A stretch of DNA of 64,000 nucleotides from Neoarius graeffei (Eukaryota; Chordata; Actinopteri; Siluriformes; Ariidae). Below the pieces are notes generated by a model. That model did no database searches, was not told the DNA's origin, and saw nothing but the letters and a program-made list of their open reading frames with translations. The stretch spans positions 48,523,890 through 48,587,889 of the forward strand of contig NC_083571.1 of NCBI RefSeq assembly GCF_027579695.1, given 5' to 3'. This document shows positions 56,991-64,000 of this stretch, piece after piece (position 1 is the first letter of the stretch; every line of letters starts with the position of its first letter). The position numbers were made by a program, and so were the translations under genes.

Positions 56991-57254
56991 TATATTATTA
57001 TTAATAGTTTAATTTAAATAGCTGCTGGAAATGAAAAGCTCTTAATCCTGAAAGTCAATAAAACAATATTCATCTCTTGAAGGAGAAACAAGTGAGCTGA
57101 TGGCCAAATGGAATACTGGGTGATTCATCATATCAGTTTTGGCTGGAACAGTTTTGCTTTCACTTTTGTGCAACAAATTTGTATAACAATTTTCGTTACT
57201 CAGACAGAGATGACTCAGGAGTCATGCTGCGTAAAACCTATACCTGTATTACAT
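56991..57254. other. no feature seen
   Basis: Flank of the sushi-type element, no exon recognised. Confidence 0.5.
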
Positions 57255-57259
57255 ATTTC
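57255..57259. repeat. 5-bp target duplication ATTTC, left
   Basis: Repeated at 62,556-62,560 on the other side of the element. Confidence 0.9.
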
Positions 57260-57738
57260 TGTTAGGGTTTTGCTGGGATTCGAACCTGGTTCGTTGGTGT
57301 GATGATCCAGCAAACCCCCACTAGGCCACCAGGGGGATGACTCAAATGCAGAGGCGTGAGGCGGAAGTAGAAAAAGAATCAAAAAGGTTTATTTAAACTA
57401 TATACACTATATACAGGGCAAAACAAAAGACAAAAAAAACCAAAGAGTGTAATCCAAAAGAAAAGCAAAGTGCAAAAATACAAAAGCTAAGAAGATCAAA
57501 AAAACACAGTACAAAGGAAACTGGAGATAAACATAACAGCACAAAGACTCCGTGACAAGAGGACTGAACTCAGGGGTATAAATAGACAAACTAATTAAGG
57601 ACACAGGTGAAGATAATTAGGCAATTAACACAAACTCAAAACACAGGAACAGTGGCGGCCTCTAGAGGCCAAAATGAACACGACATGAAAAGGAAATAAC
57701 AGCGGCCTCTAGAGGCCAAAACAGTCCTAGTCCTAACA
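57260..57738 (-). repeat. 3' LTR of the sushi-type element
   Basis: 479 bp. Read on the - strand it has a TATA box (57,577-57,584), a start region just after it, and near its end an A-box (57,318-57,328) and B-box (57,276-57,286). Two copies of ggcctctagaggcc (57,655-57,669 and 57,702-57,718) form palindromes in U3. Confidence 0.92.
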
Positions 57739-57752
57739 GGACCCCCCCCTCT
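57739..57752 (-). promoter_or_regulatory. polypurine tract
   Basis: The - strand reads AGAGGGGGGGGTCC directly before the 3' LTR, as needed for plus-strand priming. It overlaps the pol stop codon. Confidence 0.75.
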
Positions 57753-60700
57753 AGGAGCGTCTCCTGACGTTCCCAGGGCGATCCGGATGGGCCGAATGGA
57801 AGTCCCGACATAGTTCTTTATCAAGGACATCCCGAGCAGGAACCCAGCAGCGCTCCTCAGGACCATAGCCCTCCCAGTCCACCAGATATTGCAACCCGCC
57901 GCGGACCCGGCGGGAGTCAAGCAGGCGATTCACAGTGAACACAGTCTGCCCCTGGAAGATGCGGGGGGGTGGGGGGTTCCTAGGGGCAGGGGCATACGTA
58001 GACGTCAGTACGGGCCGTAACAGGGAAACATGGAAAGTGGGGTTGATCCTCAGAGTCCGGGGCAACTGGAGCCGGTAGGAGACAGGGTTCACCCTGCGCA
58101 CCACCTTGAAGGGGCCAATGTAGCGAGGAGCAAGCTTGCGGTTCTCCACCCGCAGTGGAAGGTCCTTAGTGGACAGCCAAACACGCTGCCCAGGGCGGAA
58201 AGCGTGTGCAGGTCTTCTATGGCGGTTGGCCTGAGTCTGGTTGGTTCTGGAGGTCTGTATGAGGGTCTTCCTGACCTTGCTCCAGGTCTTGCGACACCGT
58301 CTCACATATTGGTTGACCGAGGGCACCCCCGCGTCCTCCTCCTGGTCCGGGAACAGAGGTGGCTGGAACCCGAATTGGCACTGGAATGGCGACAGCTTGG
58401 TGGCCGATGACTGCAGGGTGTTGTGGGCGTACTCCGCCCATGGCAGCCAGGTGCTCCACGATGTCGGGTTATCCATAGCCAGGCCTCGCAGGGTGGTTTC
58501 CAGGTCCTGGTTGAGCCTCTCCGTCTGACCATTGGACTGTGGGTGAAACCCAGAGGAGAGGCTGGCAGTGGCTCCGATGACCTTGCAGAACCCGTGCCAC
58601 ACTCGGGAGGAGAACTGGGGCCCTCGGTCTGAGACGATGTCCTGTGGAAGACCAAAGACTCGGAAGACATGATTAAACAAAAGTTTCGCAGTTTCAAGAG
58701 CAGAGGGGAGTTTGCACAGTGGTATGAAGCGGCAGGCCTTGGAGAATCTGTCAACTAAGACCAAAATGACCGTGTTACCTTGTGACTCAGGGAGACCCGT
58801 GATAAAGTCGACTGCCACGTGGGACCAGGGACGCCGGGGAATGGTCAGAGGATGCAGGAGACCCTGGGGACGCTGTCGTGGGTTCTTGGTTCTGGTGCAA
58901 ACCTCACAGGACAGGACAAATGACCTTACTTCCTGCTCCATGTTAGGCCACCAGAAGCGTCTTTTCAGGAAGTCCAGGGTCCTCCGAACTCCCGGGTGGG
59001 CGGTGAGAGGGGAAGAGTGACCCCACTGGAGAACCTTGGCCCGGGCTTGATGTGGGACGTACAAGAGGCCTGGTGGCCCCGTCCCAGGACCGGGGTCCTG
59101 GCGTTGGGCTCGTCGGACAGCCTCCTCAATACCCCAGCGGACAGGGGCCACAATCCGGGACACAGGGATAATAGGCCCGACTTCATTCTCCCTGTTAGTG
59201 GCAGAGAACAGTCTGGACAGTGCGTCAGGTTTGGTGTTCTTGGAGCCGGGGCGGTATGAGAGGGTGAAGTCAAATCGACTGAAAAACAGGGCCCACCTAG
59301 CCTGTCGAGGGTTCAGTCTCTTGGCTTGCTGGAGGTACTCCAGGTTCTTGTGGTCAGTCCAAACCAGGAATGGATGTTGTGCTCCCTCCAGCCAGTGCCT
59401 CCACTCCTCAAGGGCCAGTTTGACCGCTAGCAGTTCTCGATCCCCCACATCGTACCGGGACTCAGCAGGACTCAGGCGGTGGGAGAAGTAAGCGCAGGGG
59501 TGCAGCTTTCCTTCCGAACGTTGAGAGAGCACCGCGCCGACACCACTGTCCGAGGCGTCCACCTCCACGATGAATGGTTGGGAGGTGTCCGGGAGAACCA
59601 GAATGGGTGCCGTGCAGAAGCGGTCCTTGAGGTCTTTGAACGCCTTTTCTGCCTGAGGAGACCAGCCATAAGATCCACCTGTCCCTTTGGTGAGGTCTGA
59701 CATGGGTGCTGCCACAGAACTGAAGTTCCTGATGAACTTGCGGTAGAAGTTAGCGAATCCTAAGAACCGCTGAACCTCCTTAACGGACTTGGGAGTAGGC
59801 CAATCCCGGACGGCCAGGGTCTTGGCAGGGTCCATTTGGAGTTGGCCTGTCCGTACAATAAATCCCAGAAAGGAGACCTCGGGAACATGAAATTCGCATT
59901 TCTGGGCCTTGGCGAACAGATTGTTCTGTAGCAGCCTCTGGAGAACCTGGCGGACATGGTGGCGGTGCTCCTGCACGGTCTTGGAAAAGATAAGGATGTC
60001 ATCGAGGTAGACAAAAACGTATAGGTTAATCATGTCCCTTAAGACGTCGTTGATTAGGGCCTGAAAAACAGCTGGTGCGTTGGTGAGTCCGAAGGGCATC
60101 ACCTGGTATTCGTAGTGCCCAGACGGGGTGTTAAAGGCAGTCTTCCACTCGTCTCCCTGTCGGATACGGATGAGGTGGTATGCGTTCCGTAGGTCCAACT
60201 TGGTGAAGATGGTGGCGCCTTGGAGCAGGTCGAAAGCTGTGGACATCAGCGGAAGGGGATATCGGTTGCGCACAGTGATCTTATTCAGGCCCCTGTAATC
60301 AATACATGGTCGGAGCCCCCCATCCTTCTTGCCGACAAAGAAGAAGCCGGCTCCAGCAGGTGAAGTGGAGGGTCGAATAAACCCAGAGACCAGGGCATCT
60401 TTGAGGTATTCCTCCATGGCCTTGCGTTCTGGCTGAGAGAGTGAAAACAGTCTGCCACGAGGAGGGGTAGTCCCAGGGAGCAAGTCGATGGCACAGTCGT
60501 AGGCCCGGTGCGGAGGAAGAACGGCGGCCCTGCTCTTGCTGAATACCTCCTTGAGATCCCAGTACTCTGTGGGAACTTGAGATAACTCGGTGAGATCAGG
60601 GGGCTCGGCAGGAGACACAGGAGAGCTAGAGAGCAGACAAGAGGCATGGCATGCAGGGCCCCATTCCACAACCTGGCTTGTTACCCAGTCTATGCGAGGG

Positions 60701-61146
60701 TTGTGGCGAGTAAGCCAAGGAAGGCCTAGAATAACTGGGAACTCAGGTGAAGGAATCAGGTGCAGGGATATTTCTTCCTTGTGACCTTGAGACTGGAGGA
60801 AGACTGGAGAAGTAACTTGAGTGACTCTTCCATCACCTAATGCTTGGCCATCGAGGGCAGACACAGACAGTGGGACTTCAAGAGGTGCAGTCGGAATATT
60901 GATGCTTTGGGCGAAGTGAATATCCATAAAGTTCCCAGCCGCCCCTGAGTCTATCAAAGCTTGACAAGAGTGGACAGACTCACCCCAGGAGATGGAGACC
61001 GGGATGTAGATTCCTTGGCCAGGGAGTCCGGGAGAGAGGGTAGGCCCCGTCACAACCCTCCCTCGGCTGGACGGGGCGGTCCTTTTCCCAAGAGTTCGGG
61101 ACATGATGCTCGGAAGTGACCAGGTTTGCCACAGTAGATGCAGCAC
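57751..61146 (-). CDS. pol: sushi-type pol polyprotein (via -1 frameshift)
   Basis: An uninterrupted 1,131-codon frame; true use starts by frameshift near residue 20 (61,083-61,089), not at the first Met. Domains by this numbering: protease about 47-145 with catalytic DSG at 66-68; reverse transcriptase about 225-470 with YLDD at 380-383; RNase H about 526-640 (VDASDSG); integrase about 695-1000 with HHCC (H709, H716, C746, C749) and Asp779, Asp839, Glu875; chromodomain about 1058-1110 ([19 protein letters not shown]). All listed catalytic residues are present. The chromodomain probably steers integration. The protein is expected to be made as a Gag-Pol fusion and cut by its protease. Confidence 0.93.
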   Translation of the reverse strand: MLHLLWQTWSLPSIMSRTLGKRTAPSSRGRVVTGPTLSPGLPGQGIYIPVSISWGESVHSCQALIDSGAAGNFMDIHFAQSINIPTAPLEVPLSVSALDGQALGDGRVTQVTSPVFLQSQGHKEEISLHLIPSPEFPVILGLPWLTRHNPRIDWVTSQVVEWGPACHASCLLSSSPVSPAEPPDLTELSQVPTEYWDLKEVFSKSRAAVLPPHRAYDCAIDLLPGTTPPRGRLFSLSQPERKAMEEYLKDALVSGFIRPSTSPAGAGFFFVGKKDGGLRPCIDYRGLNKITVRNRYPLPLMSTAFDLLQGATIFTKLDLRNAYHLIRIRQGDEWKTAFNTPSGHYEYQVMPFGLTNAPAVFQALINDVLRDMINLYVFVYLDDILIFSKTVQEHRHHVRQVLQRLLQNNLFAKAQKCEFHVPEVSFLGFIVRTGQLQMDPAKTLAVRDWPTPKSVKEVQRFLGFANFYRKFIRNFSSVAAPMSDLTKGTGGSYGWSPQAEKAFKDLKDRFCTAPILVLPDTSQPFIVEVDASDSGVGAVLSQRSEGKLHPCAYFSHRLSPAESRYDVGDRELLAVKLALEEWRHWLEGAQHPFLVWTDHKNLEYLQQAKRLNPRQARWALFFSRFDFTLSYRPGSKNTKPDALSRLFSATNRENEVGPIIPVSRIVAPVRWGIEEAVRRAQRQDPGPGTGPPGLLYVPHQARAKVLQWGHSSPLTAHPGVRRTLDFLKRRFWWPNMEQEVRSFVLSCEVCTRTKNPRQRPQGLLHPLTIPRRPWSHVAVDFITGLPESQGNTVILVLVDRFSKACRFIPLCKLPSALETAKLLFNHVFRVFGLPQDIVSDRGPQFSSRVWHGFCKVIGATASLSSGFHPQSNGQTERLNQDLETTLRGLAMDNPTSWSTWLPWAEYAHNTLQSSATKLSPFQCQFGFQPPLFPDQEEDAGVPSVNQYVRRCRKTWSKVRKTLIQTSRTNQTQANRHRRPAHAFRPGQRVWLSTKDLPLRVENRKLAPRYIGPFKVVRRVNPVSYRLQLPRTLRINPTFHVSLLRPVLTSTYAPAPRNPPPPRIFQGQTVFTVNRLLDSRRVRGGLQYLVDWEGYGPEERCWVPARDVLDKELCRDFHSAHPDRPGNVRRRS

Positions 61147-62063
61147 TTGTCCCTCCTTCTGCGCTCCCTCTCAGATGCGGAGAGGCGAGTACGACCCACT
61201 TGCATGGGTTCTGGACAGTCACTGAAGGAGGTAGATGGTCTCCAGGTAGAGGTAGGGAGGCTGGGGGGGCTCAAGGCTTGGTGGCGTTCTCTCATCCTGT
61301 TGTCCAGACGAATAGCATGTGAGATGAGGGTTTCGAGGTCACTTGGGCATCCAATAGAGGCCAGACCGTCCTTGATGGGGTCAGACAGACCATGGTGGAA
61401 GGCTGACACCAGGGCAGTCTCGTTCCATCCACTTACTGCTGCGAGTGTTCGGAACGAGATGGCGTAATCTGCGACGCTTCCTCCTTGCCGGATGGACATG
61501 AGCTTTCGGGCTGCGTCGGTACTGATGTCTGCCTGATCGAAGACCCGAAGCATCTCTTCAGAAAACAGCTGGAAATCAAAGCACTCAGGTCCCTGTCTTT
61601 GCCAGATAGCAGTAGCCCAGGCTCGCGCCTTACCAGCTAATAAGGTGATCACAAAGGCAATCTTGCGGCGATCCGTAGTGTAGGTGGTAGGCTGAAGCTC
61701 AAAGGTGAGTTGACACTGGGTAAGGAACTCTCGGCACTCACTGTGCTTGCCGTCATACCTCTGTGGTGCAGGAAGGCTGGGTTCGCGAGGTGAAGAAGGC
61801 AGCATTGCAGGAGGCACTGGAGCAGGAGTGGGAGCTGGATCAGGAACTGGATCAGGAGCAGGAGATGCAGGCAGAGATGTCAGCTGTGCCAGGGTTTTCC
61901 CAATTTGCTGAAGCAGTTCCTCGTGGCGAGCGAGGGCCTCACGTTGGCTGGTGAGCGTACGTCCATGAGCGTCCATGGTTGCTCCGAAGCGTGTCAAAGC
62001 TGCCATAATTCCCTGAAGGTTGGCCGGGTAGACAGTTGAAGCAGCCTCTGCTGAGTCGGTCAT
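61050..62063 (-). CDS. gag: sushi-type Gag
   Basis: 337 codons from an ATG 14 bases downstream of the 5' LTR. The N-terminus ([20 protein letters not shown]) leads to a helical region, a Pro-rich linker (about 75-95) and a capsid-like domain (about 110-260). A CCHC zinc knuckle, [14 protein letters not shown], lies at about residues 308-321. It overlaps pol by 97 nt in the -1 frame. This Gag type is the ancestor class of the mammalian PEG10 and RTL genes. Confidence 0.92.
   Translation of the reverse strand: MTDSAEAASTVYPANLQGIMAALTRFGATMDAHGRTLTSQREALARHEELLQQIGKTLAQLTSLPASPAPDPVPDPAPTPAPVPPAMLPSSPREPSLPAPQRYDGKHSECREFLTQCQLTFELQPTTYTTDRRKIAFVITLLAGKARAWATAIWQRQGPECFDFQLFSEEMLRVFDQADISTDAARKLMSIRQGGSVADYAISFRTLAAVSGWNETALVSAFHHGLSDPIKDGLASIGCPSDLETLISHAIRLDNRMRERHQALSPPSLPTSTWRPSTSFSDCPEPMQVGRTRLSASERERRRRDKCCIYCGKPGHFRASCPELLGKGPPRPAEGGL
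61083..61089 (-). promoter_or_regulatory. -1 ribosomal frameshift heptamer GGGAAAA
   Basis: In the gag frame the - strand reads ttG GGA AAA gg, fitting X XXY YYZ. Slipping back one base gives GGG AAA AGG in the pol frame. It lies just after the zinc knuckle, 12 codons before the gag stop. PEG10 uses a closely similar GGGAAAC. Confidence 0.85.
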
Positions 62064-62064
62064 G

Positions 62065-62075
62065 ACGGAGTCTTT
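62065..62075 (-). promoter_or_regulatory. self-priming primer site
   Basis: The 11 bases AAAGACTCCGT (- strand) after the 5' LTR can pair with ACGGAGTCTTT at the predicted transcript start in the LTR (62,360-62,370). No tRNA-like TGG site is present. This is the Tf1/sushi self-priming arrangement. Confidence 0.78.
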
Positions 62076-62092
62076 CTGTTAGGGTTTTGCTG

Positions 62093-62145
62093 GGATTCGA
62101 ACCTGGTTCGTTGGTGTGATGATCCAGCAAACCCCCACTAGGCCA
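62093..62145 (-). promoter_or_regulatory. tRNA-like A and B boxes within the sushi LTR
   Basis: On the - strand TGGCCTAGTGG (62,135-62,145) and GGTTCGAATCC (62,093-62,103) fit the pol III A-box and B-box consensus. Start-to-start spacing is 42 bases, close to tRNA genes. The same pair is in the other LTR (57,276-57,328). No full cloverleaf is evident: the T-stem pairs poorly. Confidence 0.6.
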
Positions 62146-62393
62146 CCAGGGGGATGACTCAAATGCAGAGGCGTGAGGCGGAAGTAGAAAAAGAATCAAA
62201 AAGGTTTATTTAAACTATATACACTATATACAGGGCAAAACAAAAGACAAAAAAAACCAAAGAGTGTAATCCAAAAGAAAAGCAAAGTGCAAAAATACAA
62301 AAGCTAAGAAGATCAAAAAAACACAGTACAAAGGAAACTGGAGATAAACATAACAGCACAAAGACTCCGTGACAAGAGGACTGAACTCAGGGG

Positions 62394-62401
62394 TATAAAT
62401 A
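62394..62401 (-). promoter_or_regulatory. TATA box of the sushi 5' LTR
   Basis: TATTTATA on the - strand. The 11-base self-priming segment begins 31 bases downstream, the normal distance for a TATA-driven start. Confidence 0.75.
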
Positions 62402-62560
62402 GACAAACTAATTAAGGACACAGGTGAAGATAATTAGGCAATTAACACAAACTCAAAACACAGGAACAGTGGCGGCCTCTAGAGGCCAAAATGAACACGA
62501 CATGAAAAGGAAATAACAGCGGCCTCTAGAGGCCAAAACAGTCCTAGTCCTAACAATTTC

Positions 62561-62980
62561 TGGATACATAAAACCTAAATGGAAGCTTTTTGCATCATTT
62601 AAAAAAAAAAAAAAACTTTGTTACAGGCTATTGCCTGAAGTAAACACATTTGCATTTGTAAAGCACAAAGTGCATTTGCCTTTCAAATAAACTACATAAT
62701 CATTTAGCAAAATACCCAGTGGACAGCTCAAAGTTTAAAATGGTCAAAGAGATTACTTTCTGGTTGATGCTGAGTAAGGTAAGAAATCTATCTAAACTGT
62801 GTCTTTCTTTTCACACATTATATATATTTTTTATATGATGCAGTTCATATAATTGGATGTGCATGGTAGAAGTCCGAGTCTTAAGTGGTGAATGCTACAT
62901 TGCTTTTCCAGCTGGCTATTTTCCTTTCCTTCCTTGACTGCTGGTGTAAATCATCTAAAGTTGTCTTTCTATTTGAGCAG
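62561..62980 (+). other. no gene found; flank of the sushi element
   Basis: AT-rich, ends in an acceptor-like atttgagcag at 62,980. Confidence 0.5.
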
Positions 62981-63020
62981 AAAATGGAGAATTCACAGAG
63001 GCCCAAGCTTCTTTGTTTAG
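62981..63020 (+). CDS. candidate first coding exon of a downstream gene
   Basis: After acceptor ttgagcag the sequence aaaATGG starts MENSQRPKLLCL, ending one base into a codon at donor gtaaac. It joins in phase with 63,254. Its size resembles short 5' exons of ApoL-type genes, but identity is unknown. Confidence 0.4.
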
Positions 63021-63253
63021 GTAAACTGTGATTTCAAGTATCAAACTGAATTCAAGTATTATTTTTAACAGTGTTAGATGCAATACACTAAGCTTTATTT
63101 AATGTCACTTTTAATTACATTTACGTTGCCAGTTAAAATGACGATACCTATCATATATTTAAAAAATGACATATTCTTTCTGTTACATCTCTTCCGAATG
63201 TATGAGCTGAGATTAGATATTTTTGCACAGGGATGTACATTTTCTCATTGCAG

Positions 63254-63275
63254 TGGATGCTGACCCATCAACAAG
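63254..63275 (+). CDS. candidate second exon of the same downstream gene
   Basis: 22 nt between acceptor cattgcag and donor gtaaga, adding VDADPST and two bases of the next codon. Phase fits the preceding candidate. Confidence 0.38.
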
Positions 63276-63309
63276 GTAAGAATATAGTACCGTATGTGTA
63301 TGCATATAT

Positions 63310-63970
63310 AAAACACGGTCACATAAAAATATGAAGTTTATCTTCGAGTGGTGACTATATATCACAGGTGAGCGAAGCGAACAGGTGATATTTTTCAACA
63401 CGAAAATATAAACTTCATGTCTTTGTACCACCATGTAATGTTCTTTATATTATGCAAACACATCCACAAAAAATACACAAATTTATCAAAAGAAATTTAA
63501 TTTTGAACTGGTTCGCCATTTTGACAACGCACATGAAACCAGTGAGAAAACATTGGGAGTGACGTCATCAAAGTGAAATATTGGGAATTATTATACATAC
63601 AGGACACTTTTTCCATTGAATAAAAATATGTATTCTATTCCCTTCTAGCGGATTTCATTCATTTGGTTCGATAGCATGCAATATTGTTATCATATTGCTT
63701 ATCCTACAAACAAACAGTCCCCAAATTTATCAAAACATCAATATCCTCAACAGTGACATTGAAAAATATGACATGGTTGCAGTTCTTGATGTCCCAGATG
63801 TAGTTCGTATGAAAAATATGAGTGGTGTATTTCCCAGTAAAACACTCATGACCATATAATACAGACATTCCAACCTGCAAAAAGTCATTTCAGGGAAGTA
63901 GCCCCAAGCCCCATATATAACACCCCCCCCCCCCCCCCCCCCCCCCGGTATGAAAGGACAAGCAGGACAT
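63310..63970. repeat. fish hairpin-type repeat with poly-C
   Basis: Contains the inverted words atgaagtttatctt (63,329) and ataaacttcat (63,408), with ggtgagcgaagcgaacaggt between. This word set recurs widely in teleost repeats as I recall. A run of 24 or so C lies at 63,923-63,947. Confidence 0.5.
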
Positions 63971-64000
63971 GTTGTCACTAGAGAAAATTACTTTAATTAG

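Larger units (their letters stand above)
57260..62555 (-). mobile_element. sushi-type Ty3/gypsy LTR retrotransposon, apparently intact
   Basis: 5,296 bp bounded by two 479-bp LTRs (TGTTAGG...CCTAACA) that look identical on reading, with an ATTTC target duplication. The - strand holds gag (337 codons) and a pol frame with protease, RT, RNase H, integrase and chromodomain, without internal stops. Features of the Tf1/sushi group: gag ATG 14 bases from the LTR, self-complementary primer site, -1 frameshift, chromodomain. It is the youngest element in the window. Confidence 0.93.
62077..62555 (-). repeat. 5' LTR of the sushi-type element
   Basis: 479 bp, visually identical to the 3' LTR. It is the promoter copy. 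Confidence 0.92.

Noticed and set aside
58030..61954. Several + strand frames over the sushi element
   Set aside because: They are antisense shadows of the intact gag and pol frames.
63923..63947. Poly-C run as a regulatory G-quadruplex
   Set aside because: Homopolymer in a repeat, prone to assembly error. The same applies to the C-run at 9,134.

Overview
This window reads as ray-finned fish (teleost) DNA. It has split genes with GT/AG introns, pol III SINEs of the Mermaid type, Tc1, Rex1, L2 and Ty3/gypsy elements typical of fish, and many microsatellites. A catfish or other otophysan is plausible, but I cannot fix the species.

Only one host gene is clearly supported. It is an apolipoprotein L-like (ApoL) gene on the + strand. 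Its first visible exons lie at about 0.2 kb and it ends at a stop codon at 35,725. The two long 3' exons (34,566-34,980 and 35,243-35,725) carry the ApoL domain and an acidic tail. Upstream are short linker exons (26.1, 28.1, 28.9, 29.0 kb). Before them is an array of tandem 1.62-1.65 kb genomic units (0.06-1.4, 9.3-14.1 kb). Each unit repeats one 60-nt exon with an NPF motif and two or three 81-nt Ser/Asp-rich exons, all in phase 0. The 5' end of the gene is outside the window. Two tiny exons at 62,981-63,275 may start another gene.

Almost everything else is transposon, often nested.
- 1.4-9.1 kb: a Tc1 element holding a complete Gmr1-type LTR element (integrase before reverse transcriptase) and a fragment of a second one.
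- 14.1-15.0 kb: an inverted Tc1 relative with a scar of the same Gmr1 insertion.
- 15.2-25.7 kb: a restriction-like-endonuclease LINE cut up by an APE-type LINE (14-bp target duplication), a palindromic MITE, a TTAA element end, a third Gmr1 piece and an L2-like LINE end.
- 26.2-34.5 kb: the ApoL introns, with SINEs, a Tc1 shell and a TTAA-flanked element.
- 35.8-42.4 kb: duplicated and inverted repeats and two copies of an element encoding a small membrane-segment ORF.
- 42.4-49.5 kb: a degraded chromodomain LTR element inside a Tc1 remnant.
- 50.8-57.0 kb: a Tc1 shell holding a SINE, a solo LTR with a MITE, and a Rex1 LINE split by a THAP-bearing TTAA transposon.
- 57.3-62.6 kb: an apparently intact, very young sushi-type Ty3/gypsy element on the - strand. 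It has 479-bp LTRs that look identical, a 5-bp target duplication, open gag and pol, a GGGAAAA frameshift site, a self-priming primer site, and consensus pol III A and B boxes inside the LTR.

The most interesting signals are the NPF-exon array of the ApoL gene, the young sushi element with its self-priming, frameshift and tRNA-like features, and the Gmr1 scar that records recombination between an occupied and an empty transposon copy.
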